A stretch of DNA of 64,000 nucleotides from Mycobacteroides salmoniphilum (GCF_004924335.1 NZ_CP024633.1:3658001-3722000); one strand, 5' to 3'; counted from the stretch's first letter, positions 56,458 to 64,000 are shown. Program-made: numbers and translations. Notes: a model not told the origin generated them from the sequence alone.

Positions 56458-57243
56458 TTAGAGCTTCTCCACCTGGGTGAAGTTGAGCTCGACCGGGGTC
56501 TCGCGGCCGAAGATGGACACCAGCACCTTGAGGCGCTGCTGTTCGGCGTTGACCTCGCTGATACTGGCCGGCAGCGTCGCGAACGGACCATCGGTAACGG
56601 TGACCGACTCGCCGACCTCGAAGTCGACCTCGATGAGCTGACGCTCCAGGCCACCGGTCTCGGCCGCCGCACCTGCGGCCTCGGCCGCTGAACCCTTGGC
56701 GGGCTTCTTGGCCGGAGTCTGCGGCAGCAGGAACTTCACCACGTCATCGAGGGACAGCGGCGACGGACGCGACGTCGCGCCGACAAATCCGGTGACACCG
56801 GGGGTGTTACGGACCGCGCCCCACGACTCGTCGTTCAGCTCCATCCGGACCAGGATGTAACCGGGCAACACCTTACGGTTGACCTGCTTACGCTGGCCGT
56901 TCTTGATCTCGGTGACCTCTTCGGTGGGCACCTCGATCTGGAAGATGTAATCGCCGACGTCCAAGTTCTGCACGCGGGTCTGCAGGTTCGCCTTGACCTT
57001 GTTCTCGTATCCGGCGTACGAGTGAACGACGTACCACTCGCCCGGCTCACGACGCAGCTGAGCCTTCAACGTGACGGCCGGGTCGGCATCCTCGTCGGCC
57101 TCCGCCTCGGCAGCCGGCACATCCGCGGTCGGCTCCTGCGCCGTCTCCTCGGTCTCGGTGCTCTCATCCACCACGTCAACCGATACAGCGGTATCCGCGG
57201 TGTCTTCTGGCTCGCTCGTAGCGTCGCCGTCGAAGGTCGTCAC
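56458..57243 (-). CDS. nusG: Transcription termination/antitermination factor NusG
   Basis: A 261-residue factor. An acidic, Thr/Glu-rich N-terminal extension (residues 1-60, typical of actinobacteria) is followed by the NGN domain ([32 protein letters not shown]) and a C-terminal KOW domain ([20 protein letters not shown]). It links RNA polymerase to Rho or ribosomes. It is 24 bases downstream of secE in the conserved secE-nusG-rplK-rplA order. Confidence 0.96.
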   Translation of the reverse strand: MTTFDGDATSEPEDTADTAVSVDVVDESTETEETAQEPTADVPAAEAEADEDADPAVTLKAQLRREPGEWYVVHSYAGYENKVKANLQTRVQNLDVGDYIFQIEVPTEEVTEIKNGQRKQVNRKVLPGYILVRMELNDESWGAVRNTPGVTGFVGATSRPSPLSLDDVVKFLLPQTPAKKPAKGSAAEAAGAAAETGGLERQLIEVDFEVGESVTVTDGPFATLPASISEVNAEQQRLKVLVSIFGRETPVELNFTQVEKL

Positions 57244-57267
57244 CGTTCGTCCTCTCTCGTCTCTCTA

Positions 57268-57666
57268 CTACCCGAACACCAGCATGACCAGCCGGGCCAG
57301 GCCCAGGTCGATCACACCGATCAGGGTCACCATGAACACCAGGAAGACCAGCACCACCGAGGTGTAACTGACCATCTGCTTGCGGTTCGGCCAGATGACC
57401 TTGCGCAGCTCGGCAACCACCTGCTTGAGGAACACCCACAGCTGGACGATCGGATTGCGCGACGGCCCCGTCTTGTCCTTCTTGGCGGCCGGCTTTTTGG
57501 CCTTCTTCTTCACCTCACCGGTCTCGGAGGCACCTGAATCGGTGAGCTCCGTAGCCGCGATCGAGGCGTCAGCACGGCGGGTCCGCTTACCCGTCGGACG
57601 AAGCGGCTTGGTCGAGGTGACGGCCCGGTCGCTGTCGACTCCGGACTCGTCTAGCTCGTCGCTCAT
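57268..57666 (-). CDS. secE: Preprotein translocase subunit SecE
   Basis: A 132-residue protein. The N-terminal half is disordered and basic ([13 protein letters not shown]), as in other actinobacteria. The conserved part is at the C-terminus: [28 protein letters not shown] followed by one transmembrane helix ([20 protein letters not shown]). It stabilises SecY in the membrane. tRNA-Trp lies 70 bases upstream on the same strand, as in other mycobacteria. Confidence 0.94.
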   Translation of the reverse strand: MSDELDESGVDSDRAVTSTKPLRPTGKRTRRADASIAATELTDSGASETGEVKKKAKKPAAKKDKTGPSRNPIVQLWVFLKQVVAELRKVIWPNRKQMVSYTSVVLVFLVFMVTLIGVIDLGLARLVMLVFG

Positions 57667-57736
57667 GCCCTTCCGTACCTCTCTTACCTTTCGGCGAGTG
57701 ATCTCGTCGTTCCCTAGTGCATACCCCAGGATGTTG

Positions 57737-57809
<73 letters not shown>

Positions 57810-57976
57810 ATGGCTGGCATGCCAACCCGGTTGGCCGGGGCCTCACACAACACACGCGCCTCCCGAGTACCCGACAGGCGCGTTGTGGTGGGAAAACCCC
57901 GAATCTTGAGTGTACCCCGACGCTATCCCCAGACTGAAATTGCCCGCCGATCAGCACAGACTGGCAACCATGATCT

Positions 57977-58447
57977 TCAGATGAGCTTGATGTCGGCCAT
58001 CCGCTCCGAGTCACGACCCATCAGCGTGGTGAACGCCTCCATGACCAGCTCGCCGGCCTGGTTGCGGACGATGTTGCGGGTGGTCACGATGTCCACGCCG
58101 AAGGCTTCCTTGTGGGAGTCCACCTGGAAATCGCAGGACAGCTCGTCGCCCTCGGCGATGGGCTTGTGGTAGACGAATTTCTGTTCGGAATGCACGATCT
58201 GCATGGTTTCCATGCCGACGTCATAGGTGCGGAAGAATTCCTTCTGCACCAACAGCGCCATCACCGCCGGAAAGGCCAAGGGCGCGATAAGACCGTGATG
58301 CCCGAGTTCGGCCGCTGCCTTCGGATCGAGACTGGCCGGGTCTACCGCTTTGACCGACTGCGCGAACTCGCGGATCTTCTCGCGGCCCACCACGTAGGTC
58401 CTCGAGTACTTGTGCGTCATTCCGACGATTTCGAAACTGAGCGCCAT
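57977..58447 (-). CDS. hadC: 3-hydroxyacyl-ACP dehydratase subunit HadC
   Basis: A 156-residue hot-dog-fold subunit of FAS-II mycolic acid elongation. HadC pairs with HadB, which carries the catalytic site. VGMETMQIVHSEQKFVYHKPI and the ITTRNIVRN-like VTTRNIVRNQAGELVMEAFTT are characteristic of HadC. ATG 58447 is three bases past the hadB stop. The length is slightly short of M. tuberculosis HadC because the C-terminal tail ends early. Confidence 0.93.
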   Translation of the reverse strand: MALSFEIVGMTHKYSRTYVVGREKIREFAQSVKAVDPASLDPKAAAELGHHGLIAPLAFPAVMALLVQKEFFRTYDVGMETMQIVHSEQKFVYHKPIAEGDELSCDFQVDSHKEAFGVDIVTTRNIVRNQAGELVMEAFTTLMGRDSERMADIKLI

Positions 58448-58450
58448 GAT

Positions 58451-58882
58451 TTACGCCAGCGTCGCAGTCGCGATGGCGCGTCCGAAGATCTTCTTGCCGT
58501 TGGTGGTGGCGGTCAGCGCGATGGTCACCGACTTGGTGTCCTGATCGACCGATTTCACACGACCGTTGAAGACGATCTCCGCGCCGACACCGTCATTGGG
58601 CACAGTGACGAAACTGGTGAAGCGCACGTTGTATTCGGTAACAGCCGCCGGGTCGCCGATCCACTCGGTGACATAGCCACCACCGAGGCCCATGGTCAGC
58701 ATGCCGTGCGCGATGGCGCCGTCCTCGAGCCCCACCAGCTTGGCGGTCTCGTCGTCCCAGTGGATCGGGTTGAGGTCGCCGGAGACTCCGGCGTAGTTCA
58801 CAAGATCCTGCCGGGTCAGCGGAATCATCTTCTCCGGCAGCTGGTCTCCCACGTTGACCGAACCGAACTCACGCAGTGCCAT
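58451..58882 (-). CDS. hadB: 3-hydroxyacyl-ACP dehydratase catalytic subunit HadB
   Basis: A 143-residue MaoC-type hot-dog protein. The catalytic pair is Asp36 and His41 in SGDLNPIHWDDE, followed by AIAHGMLTMGLGGGYV. HadB forms HadAB and HadBC dehydratases, which act in early and late meromycolate elongation. Start ATG 58882 overlaps the hadA stop by one base (TGATG-like coupling). It is part of hadA-hadB-hadC. Confidence 0.95.
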   Translation of the reverse strand: MALREFGSVNVGDQLPEKMIPLTRQDLVNYAGVSGDLNPIHWDDETAKLVGLEDGAIAHGMLTMGLGGGYVTEWIGDPAAVTEYNVRFTSFVTVPNDGVGAEIVFNGRVKSVDQDTKSVTIALTATTNGKKIFGRAIATATLA

Positions 58883-59352
58883 CAGTTGAACCCGCCTTCT
58901 TCTCCGTCTTCTGCAGTGCGCCCGGCAAGAGTCGTGATCAGCTCCTGCACCAGCTCACCCTTGTCATTGGTGATGAGGCTCTTGGTGACGATGATGTCGG
59001 CACCAAACGAGCGTCGGATCGAGTCGAGGTACACATCGCAATACAGCTTGTCGCCAGCCGTGATCGGACGCAGGAGTTTGAGTTCCTGGTCAACCTGGAC
59101 GATCTTCTCGTCCTTGATCCCGATGTTTGCGTTCTCAAAAAAGGCTGCCTGAGCGGTGTATCCGAAGATGCAGAGGAAGGTCGGCGGAGCGACCAGTGAA
59201 CCGTAGCCGAGAGACGCAGCACTGGCCTCTTCGTGATGGGCGAGGTGCTCGCTCTTCACAGCTTCGGCGTGCTCGCGAATCTTCTCCCGCTCGACCACGT
59301 AGTGGTCGGGGTATCGGTAGTGCGTTCCGACGAGATCTTGCGATAAAGCCAC
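58882..59352 (-). CDS. hadA: 3-hydroxyacyl-ACP dehydratase subunit HadA
   Basis: A 156-residue substrate-binding subunit of the HadAB dehydratase, the activity targeted by thiacetazone and isoxyl in M. tuberculosis. It has the hot-dog fold with YRYPDHYVVEREKIREHAEAVK and SLVAPPTFLCIFGYTAQAAF. It has the Cys-free region CIFGY around the position of the thiacetazone-sensitive cysteine (Cys61 in M. tuberculosis); exact correspondence was not checked. It heads the had operon, 97 bases after rpmG. Confidence 0.94.
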   Translation of the reverse strand: MALSQDLVGTHYRYPDHYVVEREKIREHAEAVKSEHLAHHEEASAASLGYGSLVAPPTFLCIFGYTAQAAFFENANIGIKDEKIVQVDQELKLLRPITAGDKLYCDVYLDSIRRSFGADIIVTKSLITNDKGELVQELITTLAGRTAEDGEEGGFN

Positions 59353-59449
59353 GGGGCGGAACCTACCTACTGATGTTGACCGATACCAAGTAAGGCTTGC
59401 CTATTCGTGTCGCGTTCAGACGACACGGGAAGGCCAAGGAGAAGCGCGA

Positions 59450-59617
59450 TCAGCGCGACTCTTTGTGAGGCTGATGCGATCCGCAGTTCGGGCAGAACTT
59501 CTTCAGTTCCAGCCGGTCAGGGTCGTTGCGCCGGTTCTTCTTGGTGATGTAGTTACGGTGCTTGCACGTCTCACAAGCCAAGGTGACCTTGGGCCGGACG
59601 TCTGTGCTGGAGGCCAC
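59450..59617 (-). CDS. rpmG: 50S ribosomal protein L33, zinc-binding (C+) type
   Basis: A 55-residue protein, translated by hand from the sequence. The GTG start at 59617 gives [20 protein letters not shown] at the N-terminus and [15 protein letters not shown] at the C-terminus. Cys15, Cys18, Cys42 and Cys45 form the zinc ribbon, so this is the zinc-containing paralogue, which mycobacteria replace with cysteine-free forms under zinc limitation. It lies between tRNA-Met and hadA, as rpmG2 does in M. tuberculosis. Confidence 0.93.
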   Translation of the reverse strand: MASSTDVRPKVTLACETCKHRNYITKKNRRNDPDRLELKKFCPNCGSHQPHKESR

Positions 59618-59654
59618 TGCAGTTGCCCTCTTTCGTTCGTTGACTATGTACGGG

Positions 59655-59731
59655 TGGTAGCGGTGGGGAGGCTCGATCTCCCGACCTCACGATTATGAGT
59701 CGTGCGCTCTAACCAGCTGAGCTACACCGCC
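59655..59731 (-). tRNA. metT: tRNA-Met (anticodon CAT, elongator type)
   Basis: 77 bases including an encoded CCA. The acceptor stem is GGCGGTG with CACCGCT, the D-arm is AGCTCAGCTGGTTAGAGC, the anticodon loop reads CAT in GACTCATAATC, and the T-arm is GGGAGATCGAGCCTCCC. The first G-U pair and the structure are those of an elongator tRNA-Met; it lacks the initiator's three G-C anticodon-stem pairs. Confidence 0.93.
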
Positions 59732-59769
59732 CCGCAGACAGAGCCGGCGTTTCCGCCTTCCGTCCACCG

Positions 59770-59842
59770 AGCCCCCTAACGGAATCGAACCGTTGACCTT
59801 TTCCTTACCATGGAAACGCTCTACCGACTGAGCTAAGGGGGC
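59770..59842 (-). tRNA. thrT: tRNA-Thr (anticodon GGT)
   Basis: 73 bases. Acceptor stem GCCCCCT, D-arm AGCTCAGTCGGTAGAGC, anticodon loop ATGGTAA giving GGT, T-arm GGTTCGATTCC, and a T discriminator. CCA is not encoded. It is 38 bases upstream of tRNA-Met, and the two are probably processed from one transcript with rpmG. Confidence 0.95.
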
Positions 59843-59969
59843 ATAAAGCCCTCACGAGGGTACCCGGTGACGTCGGCGGATCCAAAACCGCTCTACCGGG
59901 AGGCAGACCCCTCCGCTTTCAGTCACGTATCACCCCTGCGGAAGACGCTCATGCGGGTATCCGGTGGTC

Positions 59970-60178
59970 ATGAGTGAACCAGGTCTGATCATCGCGGGCG
60001 GCGGCCCGGCAGGTGCGGCGGCGGAAGCATTCCGTGAGCACCATGAGGGCGCATCGGTACGGACTCACGTGTCGTCACGGGCTCCGCGATGAGCACCTCC
60101 GCGAGCGGTGTCTACGCCGCCGGTGATATCGCCCGGCATGGCAGTTGCATGGTTTTCCGCCGCGGTCACCGGGCGAAA
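59970..60178 (+). pseudogene. Remnant of a FAD-dependent pyridine-nucleotide oxidoreductase
   Basis: From ATG 59970 the frame reads MSEPGLIIAGGGPAGAAAEA, the start of a dinucleotide-binding flavoprotein, and stops at 60090-60092 after 40 residues. The next frame from ATG 60089 reads STSASGVYAAGDIARH, the second FAD motif that normally lies some 260 residues later in ferredoxin or rubredoxin reductases. The middle is missing and the frame is shifted, so this is a deletion derivative. The end at 60178 is the stop of the second piece and is arbitrary. Confidence 0.65.
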
Positions 60179-60218
60179 TAAGATGTGGCATCAGGCTTTT
60201 GAGTGGGTGCCCCGGCAC

Positions 60219-60476
60219 TCAATGGTTTCGCAGCATGTCAATCAGCCCACTCTTGGCCAGCCGTGAGTACCCCGACATGCCAAGCTCCTTGGCACGCTTG
60301 CGGAGTTCAGCCACCGTCCAGTCATCGTAGGAACCCGACTTGCCGCCCTCACGTCCCACCGCGGAGCTCCCGCGGGCGGCGACCGCATTGGAGATCCGTG
60401 CCGCCTTCTCCTGGGAATCGCCCTGTTTACGCAGATCCTTGTACATCTTCTCGTTCTTGATCGACGAGTTCGGCAC
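60219..60476 (-). CDS. Rho-N domain small basic protein
   Basis: An 85-residue protein. NSSIKNEKMYKDLRKQGDSQEKAARISNA (in outline) is the actinobacterial DUF7218-type opening, then RGSSAVGREGGKSGSYDDWT, and a C-terminal Rho-N/SAP-like motif (VAELRKRAKELGMSGYSRL). Such proteins probably bind nucleic acid and appear in stress regulons. GTG 60476 has GGAGGTGA seven bases upstream, a near-perfect ribosome site; the frame is open to 60521. A SigF-like promoter precedes it. Confidence 0.8.
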   Translation of the reverse strand: MPNSSIKNEKMYKDLRKQGDSQEKAARISNAVAARGSSAVGREGGKSGSYDDWTVAELRKRAKELGMSGYSRLAKSGLIDMLRNH

Positions 60477-60513
60477 GACAATCACCTCCGTAGTAGAACG
60501 ATGTCCAGTAGGA

Positions 60514-60539
60514 ATTCCCACTGGCGTGACGCCTCAAAC
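60514..60539 (-). promoter_or_regulatory. SigF-like promoter of the Rho-N gene
   Basis: On the minus strand, GTTT (60539-60536), 16 bases, GGGAAT (60519-60514). Mycobacterial SigF/SigB promoters are GTTT-N15-17-GGGTAT. The leader would be about 30 bases. Confidence 0.5.
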
Positions 60540-60658
60540 ATCCGCCTACCTGCACTCCTCCGATTCGCGGAGAAGACAAAAGGCCCTCAGGGGCTCGCCC
60601 GAGGTGCCAAGCCAGCGGCCCGCCCCCTCTCCGGGGACGGGCCGCTGTCGATCGGTAG

Positions 60659-60904
60659 CTACCGTTGCGCTTGCGCTTGCGCTTCTTGGCGCGCCTCATT
60701 GACGTCCGCGGCCTTACGCGCGGCTTCGGCCTCGGCTTCCTTCTTCGCAGCCTCACGCTGCGAATCGGCCTTGTCCTGCTGCGCCTGGCCTTCACGCTTG
60801 AGGTCGTCACGGCCCGTTACCGCGCCAGCGACTTCCTTGAACTTGCCCTTTACGCCCTCAACGACGCCCTCGATACCTTCTTCGGGACCACTCTTGTCAG
60901 ACAT
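60659..60904 (-). CDS. CsbD family stress protein
   Basis: An 81-residue hydrophilic protein. EGVVEGVKGKFKEVAGAVTGR is the CsbD core, followed by a Lys/Glu/Ala/Gln-rich helical tail (residues 35-81). CsbD-type proteins are general-stress products with no known activity. ATG 60904 has AGGAAAGGA-like purines upstream. It lies between the Rho-N and Dps genes, all on the same strand but each with its own promoter candidate. Confidence 0.85.
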   Translation of the reverse strand: MSDKSGPEEGIEGVVEGVKGKFKEVAGAVTGRDDLKREGQAQQDKADSQREAAKKEAEAEAARKAADVNEARQEAQAQAQR

Positions 60905-60972
60905 ACGTTTCCTTTCCTCTTTGCAACCACGTATGCACGCGGCAGACGGTGTTCACCGTCCCTACCTACGGA

Positions 60973-60997
60973 CTTCCCGTACCCAGTGCCCTTAAAC
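60973..60997 (-). promoter_or_regulatory. Possible SigF-like promoter of the CsbD gene
   Basis: On the minus strand, GTTT (60997-60994), 15 bases, GGGAAG (60978-60973). The fit is weaker than at the Dps and Rho-N genes because the last base differs and a second GGGTAC lies inside the spacer. Confidence 0.35.
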
Positions 60998-61056
60998 CGC
61001 AAGGGAAGTAACCTTCAACACATGCGGCGAGCGCCTGCCACACAGACCACACCCCA

Positions 61057-61614
61057 TCAGGTGACGAGAGCCTTCTTCTTGGCCTGAGCCGCGGCCTTCT
61101 TCTCCGTGCTCGCATCCCCACCGGCCAGCTGACCGCCGGAATTCTCCAGGTGCGCACGAACGAACCACTGGAATTTCTCGAGTTCGCCGGCGTGGCCGAT
61201 CAGCAAGTCCTGAGATACAAGGTCGAGATCGTCGAGTGTCTCGATCGCCTTGCGGGTGTCCTCGATCACGCCGTCGTACACCAAGTTCAGCGCCGCCAAA
61301 TGAGCCTGCACCGTGTCACGGCTGACCGAATAGTCGTCCCACGTACGGTCTTTCAGGATGGCGCCGGGGGTTCCTTGCGGCGACCGGCCCAATGCGGCGA
61401 TACGCTCGGCGACTTCGTCGGCGTAACCACGTACCAACTCAACCTGTGGGTCGAGCATCTCGTGCACTCCAATAAAGTTGGGGCCTACGACATTCCAGTG
61501 CACATGTTTCAGGGTGAGGTGCAGGTCGTTGTAGGTACTGAGCTGTGTTTGCAGCAGATCGGCGATCTTTCTGCCCTGCGCATCGGAGAGCCCAGGGATA
61601 GTGAACGTGGTCAT
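61057..61614 (-). CDS. dps: DNA-binding ferritin Dps (Dps1-like)
   Basis: A 185-residue mini-ferritin that stores iron and condenses DNA in starvation or oxidative stress. Ferroxidase ligands His39, His51, Asp66 and Glu70 are in place within KHVHWNVVGPNFIGVHEM and YADEVAER. The C-terminal Lys-rich tail (EKKAAAQAKKKA) resembles the DNA-binding tail of M. smegmatis Dps1. Two ATGs are adjacent; the second (61614) is six bases from AGGAG and gives MTTFTIPG. A SigF-like promoter lies 36-61 bases upstream. Confidence 0.95.
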   Translation of the reverse strand: MTTFTIPGLSDAQGRKIADLLQTQLSTYNDLHLTLKHVHWNVVGPNFIGVHEMLDPQVELVRGYADEVAERIAALGRSPQGTPGAILKDRTWDDYSVSRDTVQAHLAALNLVYDGVIEDTRKAIETLDDLDLVSQDLLIGHAGELEKFQWFVRAHLENSGGQLAGGDASTEKKAAAQAKKKALVT

Positions 61615-61649
61615 CATCAGCTCCTTCGCTATGTAGCGTCAGAACAGGA

Positions 61650-61675
61650 CTACCCACCGGATGCCCGAGCCAAAC
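61650..61675 (-). promoter_or_regulatory. SigF-like promoter of dps
   Basis: On the minus strand, GTTT (61675-61672), 16 bases, GGGTAG (61655-61650), five of six bases of the SigF -10 consensus. The predicted leader is about 30 bases, ending at a strong ribosome site. This agrees with the known sigma-F control of Dps1 in M. smegmatis. Confidence 0.6.
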
Positions 61676-61695
61676 AGGTCTTCTTCCGAGCTTTC

Positions 61696-62331
61696 TTATC
61701 GATCACCGTGATCCGCGCCCGGCACCCCGGTGGCCACGGCGACCGACGGCAGGAGACCAACGACGAACACGTCGATGGCGACATCGTCGTCACGGTAACG
61801 CGCGGCCTGATGCAATCCGGCCGTCGCACCAATCAGCCGGTTCGCCTCATCGCCCGTCAACGGATAATCGTCCACCGGATGACGCCAATGCGCGGCGAGG
61901 ATCGTCGTTCCTTCGCGCATCCGCCCAAGCTCACGGTCCAGCACGTCGCGCAACAGGACGGCGTCAAGATAGTAGGCCACCTCCGACAGCACTACTAGAT
62001 CGAAATCTTCTGCAGGCCAATCCGAATCCAACGACTGCCGATGAAAACTCACCCGGGCCGAGTGTCCACACCGAGCGATGCGCGCATGCGCGGAATCGAG
62101 CGCCGAGCCCACAAGATCGATGGCAGTGACCCGTTCGCAGCGCGCCGCCAACTGCTCGGTGAGTATCCCCACGGAGCAGCCGGGCTCGAAGACATGGCGA
62201 TAGCGCGGCTTGGGCAGCATCGCCATCGTGATGGCGTACTTCCTCTGTTCATACCAGCGCTGTGCGAGTTGCCACGGATCGTCAGATATGGCGTACATCT
62301 CGTGGAAGAAGTCGTCCGGTACACGCCCCAT
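61696..62331 (-). CDS. Class I SAM-dependent methyltransferase (NodS-like)
   Basis: A 211-residue methyltransferase. HVFEPGCSVGILTEQLAARC is the SAM-binding loop, VTAIDLVGSALDSAHARI the second strand, and FDLVVLSEVAYYLD the third motif. FHEMYAISDDPWQLAQRWYEQRKYA at the N-terminus resembles the NodS group that methylates amino sugars. ATG 62331 overlaps the PIG-L stop (ATGA), so translation is coupled. With its neighbour deacetylase it could act on a deacetylated amino sugar or similar (inference). Confidence 0.85.
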   Translation of the reverse strand: MGRVPDDFFHEMYAISDDPWQLAQRWYEQRKYAITMAMLPKPRYRHVFEPGCSVGILTEQLAARCERVTAIDLVGSALDSAHARIARCGHSARVSFHRQSLDSDWPAEDFDLVVLSEVAYYLDAVLLRDVLDRELGRMREGTTILAAHWRHPVDDYPLTGDEANRLIGATAGLHQAARYRDDDVAIDVFVVGLLPSVAVATGVPGADHGDR

Positions 62332-63098
62332 CAGCGGAACACCGCCTCGCCAAGGACCAGGAGCCGGTTCACTACGTGCGGCGGCAGTATCGCCTCCGCA
62401 TCCGGTCCCCGAGGGCATAGCTGCGTCTGGAACGCATCGGTGGCCTGCTGTTTTAGACCGAACGAGGCGTGGTCGCGGGGTACCGTGCACATCCGGTGCC
62501 AGGGCACCTCGTTGTCGTCCGGCACGGCCCAATGCCACATCCACACCGGGTACTCCAGCAGCACCGCACCGGTGCGAGTTGCCGCGGCGGCGGACGCGCG
62601 GCCAACAGCCTCGTGGTCCGGGTGTCCGTCGCCACGCCACGTCGCCGCACACCACACCCCGGGCCGTGCGGCATCGAGAATCTCGACGAGACGGCCGCTC
62701 ATTTCCTCTTCACACTCGGCGAGCGCTCCGTCGGCCAGACCGAGCCTGACAGGCGGATCGAGCCCAAGAATATCTGTAGCACAGAGTAATTCAGCATGAC
62801 GATCTCGCTCCAGCCAGCGGCGCTCCCTCGACGACAAGCCCGGGTACGCGCCCCCACCATCGCTCACTGACACGACGACGACATCGACTCCCCGTGCGTG
62901 CAGCCGCGATGCCGCAGAACCGAACCCCAACGTCTCGTCGTCGGGATGCGGCGCGACCAGGACCAGGGACGGGCACTCGTCGAGATCTAGGCGCGGAAAT
63001 TCACGCGGCCACGCCAGCCACTCGTCAATAGACGTACCGCCGGCCGAAATTGGGCGTTCGGCGAGTCGCCCGCAGTTTCCGGCGCTGGCGACACTCAT
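62331..63098 (-). CDS. PIG-L family deacetylase
   Basis: A 255-residue zinc deacetylase of the LmbE/MshB type. APHPDDETLGFGS is the metal-binding and catalytic motif, and GDGHPDHEAVGRA supplies the third metal ligand. Family members remove N-acetyl groups from GlcNAc-containing substrates (MshB in mycothiol, Mca for conjugates). An N-terminal extension of about 45 residues precedes the motif. ATG 63098 overlaps the upstream stop (63095). Substrate unknown; it is not MshB by context. Confidence 0.88.
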   Translation of the reverse strand: MSVASAGNCGRLAERPISAGGTSIDEWLAWPREFPRLDLDECPSLVLVAPHPDDETLGFGSAASRLHARGVDVVVVSVSDGGGAYPGLSSRERRWLERDRHAELLCATDILGLDPPVRLGLADGALAECEEEMSGRLVEILDAARPGVWCAATWRGDGHPDHEAVGRASAAAATRTGAVLLEYPVWMWHWAVPDDNEVPWHRMCTVPRDHASFGLKQQATDAFQTQLCPRGPDAEAILPPHVVNRLLVLGEAVFR

Positions 63099-64000
63099 CC
63101 GGCCGCGGCTCTCCCCAAGGCCGCGAGATCACGCTCGGCATGGCTCTGCCGCACGTACATGGTCAGATCGGCGACGTGCTGGGCGTGTCTGGCGTCGAGT
63201 GCCAGTGGCCCGGGCCCCAACGCCCGGCCGGTGCGCACGATCGCCTCGTCTACAGCGTGCTCCACTACAGCTCTGACACGGCGCGCCAGGAGTTCGGTGT
63301 GGTCGCTACGAGGTTCGGCGTCTACATAGGCGGCGGCCGTCAGGAGAATGGACTCGGCCGCGGCAAGCGCCGCATCCACCGCACCGAGGTGAGCGTGTGC
63401 GTGGGGGTCACCGGAAGAGCCTTGATGATCCTCGGCGACGGCTCGATAGAGGGGCTCGGCCGCGCCGCGGGCCCCGCCAAGCCAGCAGGCCGCCACGCCC
63501 ATGGCGCCGTGCCAGAAGCCCGGCCGGTCCAGGTACTGCCCAGGGCCCCCAACGGGTACGCCGATTGCGCCACTCAATTGCACGGAGCGCGTGTCACTTT
63601 CTCGCATTCCGGCGTTCTGCCAAATCTGCGGTAGCGCGGTCGCCTCCGGCTGGCTCATGTCAACGGCGTAGAGCCCCCGCGTGTTGTCCTCTCCTCTGGC
63701 AGTGATGAGCGCATGGGTGCAAGAACCGGCACCCGAACACCATGCCTTCGTCCCATCCAGCACGCCGACACCGTCCCTCTGCACGACGGTGACCATCGTG
63801 TTCGGCGCTTCTGCCGCCCACACGCCCCACAGCTGTGCCGGGCCGGGAGCAGGGCCGTCGAGTTCGCACAGAATCGCCACGGCATCGCAGTGCGCTTCGG
63901 CAAGCCGTCCCGCGGTCACGTCGTGTTGCGTCAGCGCGGCAAGCTTCCACCATCGCGCGGCGGTATGTCCCGCTCCCGGCATCGGAAGTGCCAGCTCACC
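63095..64000 (-). CDS. Acyl-CoA-dehydrogenase-like protein (C-terminal part; N-terminus beyond the window)
   Basis: The frame is open to the end of the window, so the start is not seen. About 302 residues are visible. GELALPMPGAGHTAARWWKLAALTQHDV matches the domain boundary of acyl-CoA-dehydrogenase folds, and GVLDGTKAWCSGAGSCTHALITA gives the middle domain. The C-terminal helical bundle follows (HAVDEAIVRTGRALGPGPLALD). It lacks an obvious catalytic Glu in the usual place, so a non-dehydrogenating member is possible. Coupled by overlap to the PIG-L gene; partial and function unknown. Confidence 0.7.
   Translation of the reverse strand, partial: GELALPMPGAGHTAARWWKLAALTQHDVTAGRLAEAHCDAVAILCELDGPAPGPAQLWGVWAAEAPNTMVTVVQRDGVGVLDGTKAWCSGAGSCTHALITARGEDNTRGLYAVDMSQPEATALPQIWQNAGMRESDTRSVQLSGAIGVPVGGPGQYLDRPGFWHGAMGVAACWLGGARGAAEPLYRAVAEDHQGSSGDPHAHAHLGAVDAALAAAESILLTAAAYVDAEPRSDHTELLARRVRAVVEHAVDEAIVRTGRALGPGPLALDARHAQHVADLTMYVRQSHAERDLAALGRAAAG

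Overview
The window reads as chromosome of a rapidly growing mycobacterium, most likely of the Mycobacteroides abscessus-chelonae group. GC is high, GTG and TTG starts are frequent, and typically mycobacterial genes are present (mceG, hadABC, a mycolic acid methyltransferase, lprB/lprC-like lipoproteins, a carotenoid oxygenase, DevR/DevS). The RpoB N-terminus also looks like that group. The species call is from memory of these proteins, not from a search. No transposase, integrase, phage gene or CRISPR array was seen.

The backbone is the mycobacterial transcription/translation region, mostly on the minus strand. From high to low coordinates: tRNA-Thr, tRNA-Met, rpmG, hadA-hadB-hadC, tRNA-Trp, secE, nusG, rplK, rplA (59.8-55.1 kb); then rplJ-rplL (40.1-39.1 kb); a TetR/carotenoid oxygenase pair; mceG; rpoB-rpoC (29.6-22.1 kb); and rpsL-rpsG-fusA-tuf (10.5-6.2 kb). 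Metabolic and stress modules sit between these blocks.

1-6.1 kb: end of an amino-acid permease, a universal stress protein, a mycofactocin-type SDR with a KstR-like box, a SHOCT membrane protein, and two tandem MpaB-type (DUF2236) putative heme oxygenases, each behind the same promoter/palindrome design. 10.9-22 kb: a TetR gene ending in a 33-bp tandem repeat, two DUF3060 secreted proteins, two DUF3558 lipoproteins, the overlapping fadE8-echA4-PaaX-echA5 operon, an EthD-domain protein, an ArsR/SRPBCC pair with a clear operator, and a permease. 30-38 kb: a molybdopterin oxidoreductase, mceG, an MFS-type protein, DUF4126, and a carotenoid oxygenase plus Ddn-like reductase facing their TetR. 40-44.7 kb: two LipG-like hydrolases around an ABC1 kinase, then one mycolate methyltransferase. 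44.7-50 kb: a glycerolipid module (glpD, TetR, an alkyl-DHAP-synthase-like flavoprotein, a diacylglycerol kinase). 50.4-55.1 kb: a YCII/ECF42-type sigma pair and devR-devS preceded by a 65-codon ORF with a DosR-like box. 59.9-61.6 kb: a decayed flavoprotein gene and three small stress genes (Rho-N, CsbD, Dps), each with a SigF-like promoter. 61.7-64 kb: a translationally coupled methyltransferase / PIG-L deacetylase / acyl-CoA-dehydrogenase cassette running off the end.

Candidates for undescribed biology are the acyl-CoA-dehydrogenase/PIG-L/methyltransferase cassette, the small ORF leading the devRS operon, the paired MpaB genes with twin operators, and the tandem repeat fused to a tetR 3' end. 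All functional statements are inferences from sequence and family knowledge.
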